Below are positions 6,027 to 12,969 of a stretch of DNA of 24,133 nucleotides, piece after piece. The stretch's first letter is position 1. Each line of letters opens with the position of its first letter. Under the pieces are notes generated by a model that was not told the DNA's origin, searched no databases, and saw only the letters and a list, made by a program, of their open reading frames with translations. Source of the stretch: CAXMNX01 sp964194845. Lineage in GTDB: Bacteria; Pseudomonadota; Alphaproteobacteria; Rhodobacterales; Rhodobacteraceae. The stretch lies in the NCBI GenBank assembly GCA_964194845.1, contig CAXMNX010000037.1, forward strand, positions 1 to 24,133, in the 5' to 3' direction. Both the position numbers and the translations under genes were made by a program.

Positions 6027-7400
6027 ATGTTTCTTTCCGTGTTCGAGATGTTTAAAGTGGGTATCGGCCCGTCTTCGTCGCACACGATGGGGCCGATGGT
6101 GGCGGCGGCGGCGTTTCTGGACAAACTGCGCGCATCGCCGTTTTCACCCGCCGGGCTTCGGGCCTCACTTCATGGGTCGTTGGCTTTTACCGGCGTCGGT
6201 CACGCAACAGATCGTGCGGTCCTGCTTGGGCTGGCGGGCTTTCGCCCCGATGACTACGTCGCCGAACTGGCCGAACTGGCGCTTGAAACCATTAAACGCG
6301 ACAAGGTGGTGGAACCGGCGGCACTTGGCGTTCTCAAGCTCGACCCCGCGACCGACCTGATCTTTGACTACGGACCGCCGCTTGCCGGTCACGCCAACGG
6401 CCTGATTCTGATGGCGACCGATGCCCAGGGCGACGTCATTTTGCAGGAAACCTATTATTCGGTCGGCGGCGGCTTTGTCCTGACCGAAGCGGAATTGGAC
6501 GCAGGCGCAAATAAGGAAAGCGGGCCACCGATCCCCTATCCTTTCAATACTGCCGCCGACATGCTGGTGATGTGTCGGGCATCCGGAAAAACCATCGCAG
6601 ACCTGAAGCGCGAAAACGAGCTTAGCCGGATGACAACCGGCGCGCTGGATGAAGGTCTTCGGCGGGTGTGGGAAGTCATGCGGGCGTGCATGGATCGCGG
6701 GCTGGCGACGGGCGGCATCCTGCCCGGCGGGCTGAACGTCAAACGGCGCGCTTTGGGTATTCGAAATGCGCTGGAGGCAGAACGCGGGCAGAACCTGACA
6801 GCGCCGCATATCGTGAACGACTGGATCAGCGTCTATGCGATGGCCGTGAACGAAGAAAACGCAGCAGGCGGGCAAGTTGTCACTGCGCCCACGAATGGTG
6901 CCGCAGGGGTTATCCCCGCGACTATCCGATATTGGCTGGACCATGTGCCTGGTGCCAGCGAGGCCCGGGTCGGCGAATTTCTTCTGACCGCTGCGGCAAT
7001 CGGTGCTTTGGTCAAGATCAACGCATCCATTTCGGGTGCGGAATGCGGCTGTCAGGCTGAGGTCGGATCAGCGGCGGCCATGGCGGCGGCAGGCCTGGCA
7101 GCGGTATTGGACGGCACGCCGGAACAGGTTGAAAACGCCGCCGAGATTGCGCTTGAACACCACCTCGGCATGACCTGCGATCCAGTGGCGGGACTGGTTC
7201 AGGTGCCGTGTATCGAACGCAATGGTCTGGGTGCGATCAAGGCCGTCAGTGCGGCATCGCTCGCGTTGCGCGGCGACGGCACACACTTCGTTCCACTGGA
7301 TGCCGCGATTGAAACCATGCGGCAAACCGGCGAGGACATGAGCGAAAAATATAAAGAAACCGCGCTTGGCGGCCTGGCGGTTAATATCCCGAATTGCTGA
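6027..7400 (+). CDS. sdaA: L-serine ammonia-lyase (iron-sulfur L-serine dehydratase)
   Basis: This enzyme deaminates L-serine to pyruvate and ammonia in the cytoplasm using a [4Fe-4S] cluster rather than PLP. The 457-aa single-chain form (beta and alpha domains fused) matches the length of E. coli SdaA. The N-terminal signature MFLSVFEMFKVGIGPSSSHTMGPM opens the beta domain. The alpha domain carries the cluster cysteines C342 (GAECGCQAEVGSA), C384 (GMTCDP) and C395 (VPCIERN), whose spacing is almost identical to that of characterised members. The frame is open upstream to about 5901, but the ATG at 6027 has AGGGGGAG 5-6 nt before it and starts exactly at the conserved motif. It is transcribed alone, with hairpins following its stop. 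Confidence 0.96.
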   Translation: MFLSVFEMFKVGIGPSSSHTMGPMVAAAAFLDKLRASPFSPAGLRASLHGSLAFTGVGHATDRAVLLGLAGFRPDDYVAELAELALETIKRDKVVEPAALGVLKLDPATDLIFDYGPPLAGHANGLILMATDAQGDVILQETYYSVGGGFVLTEAELDAGANKESGPPIPYPFNTAADMLVMCRASGKTIADLKRENELSRMTTGALDEGLRRVWEVMRACMDRGLATGGILPGGLNVKRRALGIRNALEAERGQNLTAPHIVNDWISVYAMAVNEENAAGGQVVTAPTNGAAGVIPATIRYWLDHVPGASEARVGEFLLTAAAIGALVKINASISGAECGCQAEVGSAAAMAAAGLAAVLDGTPEQVENAAEIALEHHLGMTCDPVAGLVQVPCIERNGLGAIKAVSAASLALRGDGTHFVPLDAAIETMRQTGEDMSEKYKETALGGLAVNIPNC

Positions 7401-7406
7401 TTTTTC

Positions 7407-7436
7407 GCGGGGAAATCCAAAATAGGGTATCCCCGC
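7407..7436 (+). repeat. Hairpin after sdaA, possible intergenic repeat element
   Basis: A stem GCGGGGA / TCCCCGC with a 16-nt loop starts 6 nt after the sdaA stop. It is followed by TTTCTTCTTGGGCAAAATAC and G-rich text. I recall similar TTCTT-GGCAAAATAC stretches followed by G-rich hairpins as recurrent intergenic sequence in Rhodobacterales, but only one copy is visible here. It may help end sdaA transcription. Confidence 0.4.
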
Positions 7437-7485
7437 ATTTCTTCTTGGGCAAAATACTTCAGGGGGTGAGGTGCAACGCACCGAG

Positions 7486-7505
7486 GGGGACGGCGTCTCC
7501 TTTTT
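7486..7505 (+). terminator. Probable intrinsic terminator of sdaA
   Basis: A 6-bp stem with one G-U pair (GGGGAC, loop GGC, GTCTCC) is followed directly by five T residues. A second small hairpin (GGTGC / GCACC, 7470-7482) lies just upstream. The orientation fits termination of sdaA before the convergent nusB gene. Confidence 0.55.
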
Positions 7506-7538
7506 ACCGCGACGCGCGGACAGGCGCGGCGCTAAATA

Positions 7539-7997
7539 TCAAAAAGCCTCCGGGCGTACTTCGCGCGCGATGTGATCCAGCACGGCGTTGACAAACTTCG
7601 GCTCGCGGCCATCGGGGAAAAACGCCTTCGCCACATCGACGAATTCGGTGATCACAACCTTTGGCGGCGCGTCCCCGTCGATCAATTCAGCACCCGCTGC
7701 GCGAAACAGCGCCCGGATCGTCGGGTCGATACGATTAATCGGCCATTTTTCCACCAGAGCCCGGTCGGTCAGCTGATCGATCTTTGCCTGCCAGTTCACC
7801 GCCGATCCGACCAGCATCCGAAAATGATCGACATCCGCTTCGGCGAAAGTTTCGCCGTCCAATTCGGCACCAAGCCGGAAATCCTCGAATTCCCTTTGAA
7901 CAGTATCCGCCGATTGCCCCGACGCTTCCATCTGAAACAATGCCTGAACGGCGTGCAGCCGCGCGGTCGATTTCATCTGTCGGGGTTTCGTCGTCAT
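7539..7997 (-). CDS. nusB: Transcription antitermination factor NusB
   Basis: NusB binds the boxA RNA with NusE (S10) and supports antitermination in rRNA operons. The 152-aa protein is all-helical, with the opening STARLHAVQALFQMEASG, the block WPINRIDPTIRALFRAAGAEL, and the C-terminal VVITEFVDVAKAFFPDGREPKFVNAVLDHIA. These are the conserved NusB blocks and the length is slightly above the average. Its ATG overlaps the ribH stop by 4 nt (ATGA), placing it as the last gene of the riboflavin operon, a common ribH-nusB arrangement. Confidence 0.95.
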   Translation of the reverse strand: MTTKPRQMKSTARLHAVQALFQMEASGQSADTVQREFEDFRLGAELDGETFAEADVDHFRMLVGSAVNWQAKIDQLTDRALVEKWPINRIDPTIRALFRAAGAELIDGDAPPKVVITEFVDVAKAFFPDGREPKFVNAVLDHIAREVRPEAF

Positions 7998-8536
7998 GCG
8001 GACCCAGGGCCATCCGGGTTGCCGGCGATCAGGTATTCGCCGGGCGAGAACCCAACTGACTTTCGCACGGCCCCGAAGCGGCGCGCCAGCGCGATCAGAT
8101 GCAGCGCGGCCTGCGCGGCACCGCCGGCTGTGTCCAACCGCTCGGCGTCTGCGCGCTCTTCGGCCTGGTCCATGTTTTCAACCGTGATTATCCCATTGCC
8201 AATCGCCAGACCCTGCAAACCCAACAACGTCAGCCCGCGCGCACTTTCGCGAACAACCACATCATAATGGCTCGTGCGCCCCCGGATCACGCAACCCAGC
8301 GCGACATACCCGTCATAGTTTGCCAGCCGGTGCGAAAGCGTGATTGCCGCCGGTAATTCAAGCGAGCCGGGCACTTCAATGGTCTCGTGTGCCGCGCCTG
8401 CGCTTTCCAACACGCCGCGTGCCGACGCCAGCTGCGCCTTGGCGATCTTGGTATAGTAAGGCGCGATCACGATCAGCACTTTGGTCGGATCGGTAAGTTC
8501 TGGCAGGCCCATTTCACTGTCGGAATGTCCCGCCAT
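7994..8536 (-). CDS. ribH: 6,7-dimethyl-8-ribityllumazine synthase
   Basis: RibH condenses 5-amino-6-ribitylamino-uracil with 3,4-dihydroxy-2-butanone-4-phosphate, the penultimate step of riboflavin synthesis. The 180-aa protein shows the substrate-binding blocks VPGSLELPAA and ALGCVIRGRTSHYDVVV, with the catalytic His of the SHYD segment, then the phosphate/FNG region GLAIGNGIITVENMDQAEERA. It has a slightly extended N-terminus (about 15 residues) and C-terminus compared with the shortest members. The start overlaps the ribB stop by one base and the stop overlaps nusB by four bases, so translation through the operon is tightly coupled. Confidence 0.95.
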   Translation of the reverse strand: MAGHSDSEMGLPELTDPTKVLIVIAPYYTKIAKAQLASARGVLESAGAAHETIEVPGSLELPAAITLSHRLANYDGYVALGCVIRGRTSHYDVVVRESARGLTLLGLQGLAIGNGIITVENMDQAEERADAERLDTAGGAAQAALHLIALARRFGAVRKSVGFSPGEYLIAGNPDGPGSA

Positions 8537-9660
8537 CAGGCCTCTCCCGAAACCTTGCGCGTGCCGACAATCTCCAGCCCATAGGCATCAAGTCCGACCA
8601 CCTTTGGCTGCGGTGAATTGGTCAAAAGAACAAGTTTCGACAGCCCCAGCGACGACAATATCTGCGCACCCAGCCCATATTGCCTAAGCGTCTGCGGGCT
8701 TACCGCGTCCCCGGTCACAAGCTTCATCGTCGTGTCGCGCAACAGCACCAGAACGCCCCGGCCTTCGGCAGCGATCAGCTGCATTGCGTCGCCAAATTCC
8801 GACGCCCGTCCATGCGGCCCCAGCCCGACGATATCCTGCATCGGATCGATCGCGTGCATCCGAACCAGGCACGGATTATCGCCGGAAATATCGCCTTTTG
8901 TCAGAACGATATGTTCGTCGCCATGCGCGGTATCGGTGAAAATCCGCAGCGTCCATTCGCCACCGAACTCTGACGTCACGGTCTCTTCTTTGGTCACTGC
9001 AACCAGGTTGTCGTGACGACGGCGATAGGCGATCAGATCGCTGATCGTGCCAATCTTCAGGTTGTGTTTCTGCGCGAAGGCCACAAGGTCGGGCAGCCGG
9101 CTCATTGTGCCGTCTTCGTTCATGATCTCGCAGATAACGCCCGAGGGGTTCAGCCCCGCCAGCCGCGCAACATCGACCGCCGCCTCGGTGTGCCCAGCGC
9201 GGACCAGAACGCCGCCATCGCGGGCGCGCAGCGGGAAGATATGCCCCGGCGTCGCGATGTCAGCCCCCGATTTGCCGCTGTCGATTGCCACGGCCACGGT
9301 GCGGGCGCGGTCATGTGCCGATATGCCGGTTGTGACACCTTCGCGCGCTTCGATCGAGACCGTGAACGCGGTCTCGTGACGCGACGAATTGTGGCTGGCC
9401 ATCAGCGGCAGCCCAAGTGCGTCGCAGCGCTCACCCGGAAGGGTCAGGCAGATCAGACCGCGCCCGTGGGTCGCCATGAAGTTGATCGCCTCGGGCGTTG
9501 CCATTTGCGCCGGGATCACCAGGTCACCTTCGTTTTCGCGATCCTCGTGATCGACGAGGATAAAAATCCGCCCGTTCCTGGCGTCTTCCAGAATTTCCTC
9601 GATCGACGACACCGCGTCACGCCAGTTTTCCTCGATCGAACCGGAGGTCTCAAAGGTCAT
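8536..9660 (-). CDS. ribB: 3,4-dihydroxy-2-butanone-4-phosphate synthase with degenerate GTP cyclohydrolase II domain
   Basis: The N-terminal half (to about residue 210) converts ribulose-5-phosphate to the four-carbon riboflavin precursor. It has the acidic loop LVDHEDRENEGDLV, HGRGLICLTL, TGISAHDRARTV, GHIFPLRARDGGVLVRAGHT and a terminal CEI. The C-terminal half is homologous to GTP cyclohydrolase II (ending LGLSKLVLLTNSP and GLDAYGLEIVG). However, where active enzymes have the zinc-binding Ser-x-Arg-Cys-Asp-Cys-Gly block, it reads VRMHAIDPMQDIVGLGPHG with no cysteines. It should therefore lack cyclohydrolase activity, as in the RibB-X proteins described in other proteobacteria. I chose the ATG at 9660 (MTFETSGSIEENW) because the upstream in-frame extension reads as random Pro/Arg/Trp sequence. 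Total length is 374 aa. The stop overlaps ribH by 1 nt. Confidence 0.93.
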   Translation of the reverse strand: MTFETSGSIEENWRDAVSSIEEILEDARNGRIFILVDHEDRENEGDLVIPAQMATPEAINFMATHGRGLICLTLPGERCDALGLPLMASHNSSRHETAFTVSIEAREGVTTGISAHDRARTVAVAIDSGKSGADIATPGHIFPLRARDGGVLVRAGHTEAAVDVARLAGLNPSGVICEIMNEDGTMSRLPDLVAFAQKHNLKIGTISDLIAYRRRHDNLVAVTKEETVTSEFGGEWTLRIFTDTAHGDEHIVLTKGDISGDNPCLVRMHAIDPMQDIVGLGPHGRASEFGDAMQLIAAEGRGVLVLLRDTTMKLVTGDAVSPQTLRQYGLGAQILSSLGLSKLVLLTNSPQPKVVGLDAYGLEIVGTRKVSGEA

Positions 9661-9724
9661 GAAAATCGTCCCAAAGCAGCTTGAAATGCGCATAACCGAA
9701 GCCCAGACCGATGGCCAGAGGCAA
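9650..9724 (-). CDS. Candidate micro-ORF between ribE and ribB
   Basis: The 82-nt gap between ribE and ribB holds an open frame that reads like protein: a hydrophobic stretch, then GFGYAHFKLLWDDFHDL and TGA. The stop lies just inside ribB, so the end of this frame overlaps the ribB start (CATGACC). The only usual start after the ribE stop is TTG at 9722-9724, giving 24 residues, and no Shine-Dalgarno precedes it. The frame is the same as that of ribE, directly behind its stop codon. It could be a coupled leader, an extension of ribE by readthrough, the remnant of a small membrane protein, or chance. Confidence 0.25.
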   Translation of the reverse strand: MPLAIGLGFGYAHFKLLWDDFHDL

Positions 9725-9742
9725 CGCGGTGGGCGGGTGCTG

Positions 9743-10339
9743 TCAGGATGCCTCGGCCAACCTGGCGACGTAGCGGGCAAGCGTATCAATTTCCAAATTT
9801 ACAGAATCGCCAATCGCGACCTGCCCCCAGGTCGTGACGGCCTTGGTGTGCGGGATGAAATTGATGCCAAATGTATCCCCCGAAACCTCATTCACCGTAA
9901 GCGACACCCCGTTCAGAGCAACCGAGCCCTTCGGCGCGATAAAGCGCGCAAGCGCTGCCGGTGCCTCAAGCGTTACGCGCGTGCTGTCGCCTTCGATGCG
10001 CACTTGCGTGACGGTCGCGACACCATCGACATGGCCCGAGACGATATGACCGCCCAACTCATCGCCAACCTTTAGGGCGCGTTCCAGATTGACACGGCTT
10101 TCACTGGCCCAGCCATCCAAATTGGTCGTGCCGACGCTTTCCGCCGACACCTGCACCTCGAACCAGGATCTTGGCTTTTCCCCGATTGCCACAACCGTCA
10201 GACAAACCCCGTCGCAAGCAATCGAGGCACCAATGTCAATCGTTGCGACATCATAGCCGGTGGCGATCCGCACGTTCAGATCGCCTGCCTGTTCAAGCGA
10301 CAGAATCTCGCCCACATCCGTGACAATTCCGGTGAACAT
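9743..10339 (-). CDS. ribE: Riboflavin synthase (alpha subunit type)
   Basis: This enzyme dismutates two molecules of dimethyl-ribityllumazine to riboflavin. The 198-aa protein has the expected two tandem lumazine-binding domains. The first begins MFTGIVTDVGEI and contains DGVCLTV; the second begins GGHIVSGHVDGVATV and contains NGVSLTVNEV and FGINFIPHT. The open frame extends about 200 codons further upstream, but the ATG at 10339 is at the invariant MFTGIV start and has AGGAG 8 nt before it. It is the first gene of the minus-strand ribE-ribB-ribH-nusB unit and is divergent from kpsS. Confidence 0.95.
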   Translation of the reverse strand: MFTGIVTDVGEILSLEQAGDLNVRIATGYDVATIDIGASIACDGVCLTVVAIGEKPRSWFEVQVSAESVGTTNLDGWASESRVNLERALKVGDELGGHIVSGHVDGVATVTQVRIEGDSTRVTLEAPAALARFIAPKGSVALNGVSLTVNEVSGDTFGINFIPHTKAVTTWGQVAIGDSVNLEIDTLARYVARLAEAS

Positions 10340-10395
10340 ACGTGCGTCTCCTGCGTCTCGGCTCTCGGGGTAGACCGACCGGTTGCGCACTGCAA

Positions 10396-10431
10396 GACCC
10401 GGCGACCGCGTGACATATTCCGCGCCGGGTC
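10396..10431. promoter_or_regulatory. 9-bp inverted repeat in the ribE / kpsS divergent spacer
   Basis: The arms GACCCGGCG and CGCCGGGTC are perfect and separated by 18 nt. They lie in the 105-nt gap between the divergent ribE and kpsS starts, ending 13 nt before the kpsS ATG. The structure could be an operator shared by both directions or an RNA hairpin in either leader. I could not find the conserved core of an FMN riboswitch in this gap. Confidence 0.45.
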
Positions 10432-10444
10432 GTATCAGGCGGTT

Positions 10445-11743
10445 ATGGCAGGCGAGCTTCACGATCCGGCAACAAGGCGGTTTCTGTTCCTTCAGGGGCC
10501 GCACGGACCGTTTTTTGCCGCTTTGGCCGGGCGTTTGCAAGCTGCCGGGGCCGGAGTTTTGCGGGTTGGATTTAATCACGGTGATGCCATGTTCTGGCGC
10601 AACCGCCCGAATTTTCACGCCTACCACGGCACGCAGGACAACTGGGAGACCTGGCTTCGTCAGCACGTTGAGGCCGAAAAAATCACTGACATCGTCTGCT
10701 ATGGTGCAAGCCGTCCTATTCACGTCAAAGCACGCGCCATAGCCCGCGAGATCGAACTGACGGTACACGCATTCGAAGAAGGCTACCTCAGGCCCTACTG
10801 GATCACTTACGAACGCGGCGGCACCAATGCCGCGTCGCCGCTGGTCGACTTGACTTTGGACGACATGCGCGCAGCGATGGAAAGCACTTCCGCGCCGCTC
10901 AGGGCCGCACCTGACCGCTGGGGTGACATGCGCCAGCACTTATTTTGGGGCGCAGTTTATCACGCGCTTTTGTTAAGTGGGCGGCGCAGATTTCCAGCGT
11001 TCCGACCACATCGGCAACTCGCGCCGGAAGCAGAATTTTCGCTGTATCTCAGACACTTGCTGGCGATGCCCGCGCGCCGGATGCGCCGACGGATCTCGAC
11101 CCATCGCGTCCGGCGCGGATCGTTTCCCTATCACGTTGTGCTTTTGCAACTCGCCCACGACGCCAACTTCCGCGACAACTCGCCGTTTCAAAGCCAGTCT
11201 ACGTTTCTGTCGATGGTATTTGAGGCATTCGCGAGCGGCGCACCAGGGCACCATCATCTGGTGGCAAAGGCGCATCCGCTGGAAGACGGCCGCGAGCCGA
11301 TTTTGCCATTGGTGCGCACGCTGGCCAAATCATATGGAATAACGGATCGGGTCCATCTTTTGACCGGCGGCAAGCTGGCGAAATTGCTGGATGACGCGGA
11401 AAGTGCTGTCACTGTGAATTCCACCGCGGCCGAGCAGGTTTTGTGGCGTGGATTGCCACTGAAAGCGTTTGGAAGCGCTGTCTACAACCGGCCAGAATTT
11501 GTTTCTGATCAAGGTCTTGCCGACTTTTTTGCAGCACCGGAACCGCCTGACTTTTCGGCCTACCAGGACTATCGGCGGTTTTTGTTGCAGACATCGCAAA
11601 TTCCAGGCGGATATTACTCGCATCTAGGCCGTCGGCGGCTTCTGAGGCGGCTGCCGGACCTGATGCTGTCCAGAACCAGTCCCCACCAGACCGTGCTGAG
11701 CGACCCTGCGGCGGCGACGCAACACCTGCGTGCTGTCACCTGA
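10445..11743 (+). CDS. kpsS: Capsule polysaccharide synthesis protein KpsS (Kdo transferase)
   Basis: KpsS starts the Kdo linker on lyso-phosphatidylglycerol, the lipid anchor of group 2 type capsules; it acts at the cytoplasmic face of the inner membrane. The 432-aa product carries the family opening FLFLQGPHGPFFAALA, the block YGASRPIHVKARAIARE, HAFEEGYLRPYWITYERGG, the KAHPLEDG segment and VTVNSTAAEQVLWRGLPLKAFG. The KAHP and NSTA blocks correspond to the nucleotide-Kdo binding region of this glycosyltransferase superfamily. No membrane segment is evident. The ATG at 10445 lacks a strong ribosome site but precedes the conserved opening by 12 residues. It heads a plus-strand cassette with the OPX lipoprotein and kpsC. 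Confidence 0.9.
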   Translation: MAGELHDPATRRFLFLQGPHGPFFAALAGRLQAAGAGVLRVGFNHGDAMFWRNRPNFHAYHGTQDNWETWLRQHVEAEKITDIVCYGASRPIHVKARAIAREIELTVHAFEEGYLRPYWITYERGGTNAASPLVDLTLDDMRAAMESTSAPLRAAPDRWGDMRQHLFWGAVYHALLLSGRRRFPAFRPHRQLAPEAEFSLYLRHLLAMPARRMRRRISTHRVRRGSFPYHVVLLQLAHDANFRDNSPFQSQSTFLSMVFEAFASGAPGHHHLVAKAHPLEDGREPILPLVRTLAKSYGITDRVHLLTGGKLAKLLDDAESAVTVNSTAAEQVLWRGLPLKAFGSAVYNRPEFVSDQGLADFFAAPEPPDFSAYQDYRRFLLQTSQIPGGYYSHLGRRRLLRRLPDLMLSRTSPHQTVLSDPAAATQHLRAVT

Positions 11744-11770
11744 CATGCGGCTATAAGGCTGGAAAACTTC

Positions 11771-11800
11771 GATTTTGCTGGCTACGCTTGCCCCAAAATC
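11771..11800. other. Imperfect hairpin between kpsS and the OPX gene
   Basis: The 95-nt gap between kpsS and the export lipoprotein gene holds the arms GATTTTG and CAAAATC around a 16-nt loop. No T-run follows. It may be a leader structure of the downstream gene; the evidence is only the inverted repeat. Confidence 0.25.
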
Positions 11801-11838
11801 AGCCGAGGCAGGCATAAAAAGGTCGAGGAGACCGGGCA

Positions 11839-12969
11839 GTGATTACGAACAAAAAACGCGGAGCGCGCGTTGGTGCTCTATGCGTCGTGGCCATTATTTT
11901 AAGCGGGTGCTCATTGCCCCGATCCGGCCCGACAAAGGACGAAATATTCTCGGGCGCGGTGCAGAAACAGGGCGATGCCTTTGTGGTGTCGGTCAACGAC
12001 CACGTGACCGCATCCACGGCAGTTGTGCCCGCTTTGGGATTTTCCGAAGGTCTGATGAAAGCCGCCGCCCTTGGGTCGGACACCATTCGCCCCGGTGATA
12101 CGTTGGGGCTGACGATCTGGGAAAACGTCGATGACGGGCTTTTGGCCTCGGCATCAGCAGGTGGTGCGTCGCTTGAAGAAATTCAGGTCGACGGCGCTGG
12201 TTTTATTTTCGTGCCCTACGCTGGCCGCATCCGAGCCTCTGGAAACTCACCCGAGGCCGTGCGGCGCATCATTACCGAAAAGCTCGAAGCGCAAACTCCT
12301 GATCCGCAGGTGCTCGTCCGTCGCCTGCCCGGCGATGGCTCGACGGTTTCTCTGATCGGTGGCGTTGGAGCCCAAGGTGTCTATCCAATAGAGCGGCCCA
12401 CGCGCACGCTGACGGCCATGCTTGCCAGGGCCGGCGGCATCACGCTTCCGCCTGAGATCACGCAAATCACCCTGATCCGGGGCGCGCACTCCGGCACGGT
12501 CTGGTTGCAGGACCTTTATACCAACCCACAGCTCGATGTGGCGTTGCGGGCGGGCGATCGCATCCTTGTCGAAGAAGATTCGCGTTTTTTCACTGCACTT
12601 GGCGCAACTGGCGCGCAACTCAAGGTGCCGTTTGATACCCAGTCCATATCGGCAATCGAAGCGCTTGCCGGTGCCGGTGGGCTGTCCACCGGCGTCGCCG
12701 ATCCCACCGGCATCTTCATCTTCCGCAACGAAGCGGCTGACGTGGCGAACGTCGTTCTTGGACGCGGCGATCTGATCGGGGCGCAGCGGATGATCTATGT
12801 CCTCGACATGACCAGCCCAAACGGCGTTTTCATGGCCCGGGATTTCTCGATCCGCGATGGCGACACGGTTTACGTGACCGAAGCGCCTTACACGCAGTTT
12901 GCCAAAATCCTTGGCGCGATCGTCTCTCCGTTAACAGCAGCTTCGTCCATCGATCAGCTCATTCAGTGA
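11839..12969 (+). CDS. Outer-membrane polysaccharide export lipoprotein (OPX, Wza/KpsD-like)
   Basis: OPX proteins form the outer-membrane/periplasmic channel for capsule export. The 376-aa protein starts at GTG with GAGGAG 8 nt upstream. It opens with a basic, then hydrophobic signal segment ending in the lipobox ILSGC (Cys24 as lipidation site). The polysaccharide-export domain follows (IRPGDTLGLTIWENVDDGLL, about residues 75-95, then QVDGAGFIFVPYAGRIRASG), with SLBB-type repeats after it (SLIGGVGAQGVYPIERPTRT; IEALAGAGGLSTGVADPTG). The length is close to Wza (379 aa) and much shorter than E. coli KpsD, although the flanking genes are of Kps type. The stop overlaps the kpsC GTG start by four bases. 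Confidence 0.9.
   Translation: MITNKKRGARVGALCVVAIILSGCSLPRSGPTKDEIFSGAVQKQGDAFVVSVNDHVTASTAVVPALGFSEGLMKAAALGSDTIRPGDTLGLTIWENVDDGLLASASAGGASLEEIQVDGAGFIFVPYAGRIRASGNSPEAVRRIITEKLEAQTPDPQVLVRRLPGDGSTVSLIGGVGAQGVYPIERPTRTLTAMLARAGGITLPPEITQITLIRGAHSGTVWLQDLYTNPQLDVALRAGDRILVEEDSRFFTALGATGAQLKVPFDTQSISAIEALAGAGGLSTGVADPTGIFIFRNEAADVANVVLGRGDLIGAQRMIYVLDMTSPNGVFMARDFSIRDGDTVYVTEAPYTQFAKILGAIVSPLTAASSIDQLIQ

Noticed and set aside
9013..9684. 223-codon plus-strand frame opposite ribB
   Set aside because: It is antisense to a well-supported gene and has no motifs.
9661..9789. N-terminal extension of ribB
   Set aside because: The in-frame extension reads as random Pro/Arg/Trp sequence and runs back across the ribE stop; the family start is at MTFETSGSIEENW.
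10340..10444. FMN riboswitch in front of ribE
   Set aside because: The gap is only 105 nt and I found none of the conserved riboswitch core, only an inverted repeat.
10340..10939. Long N-terminal extension of ribE
   Set aside because: It is antisense to kpsS and riboflavin synthases begin exactly at MFTGIV.
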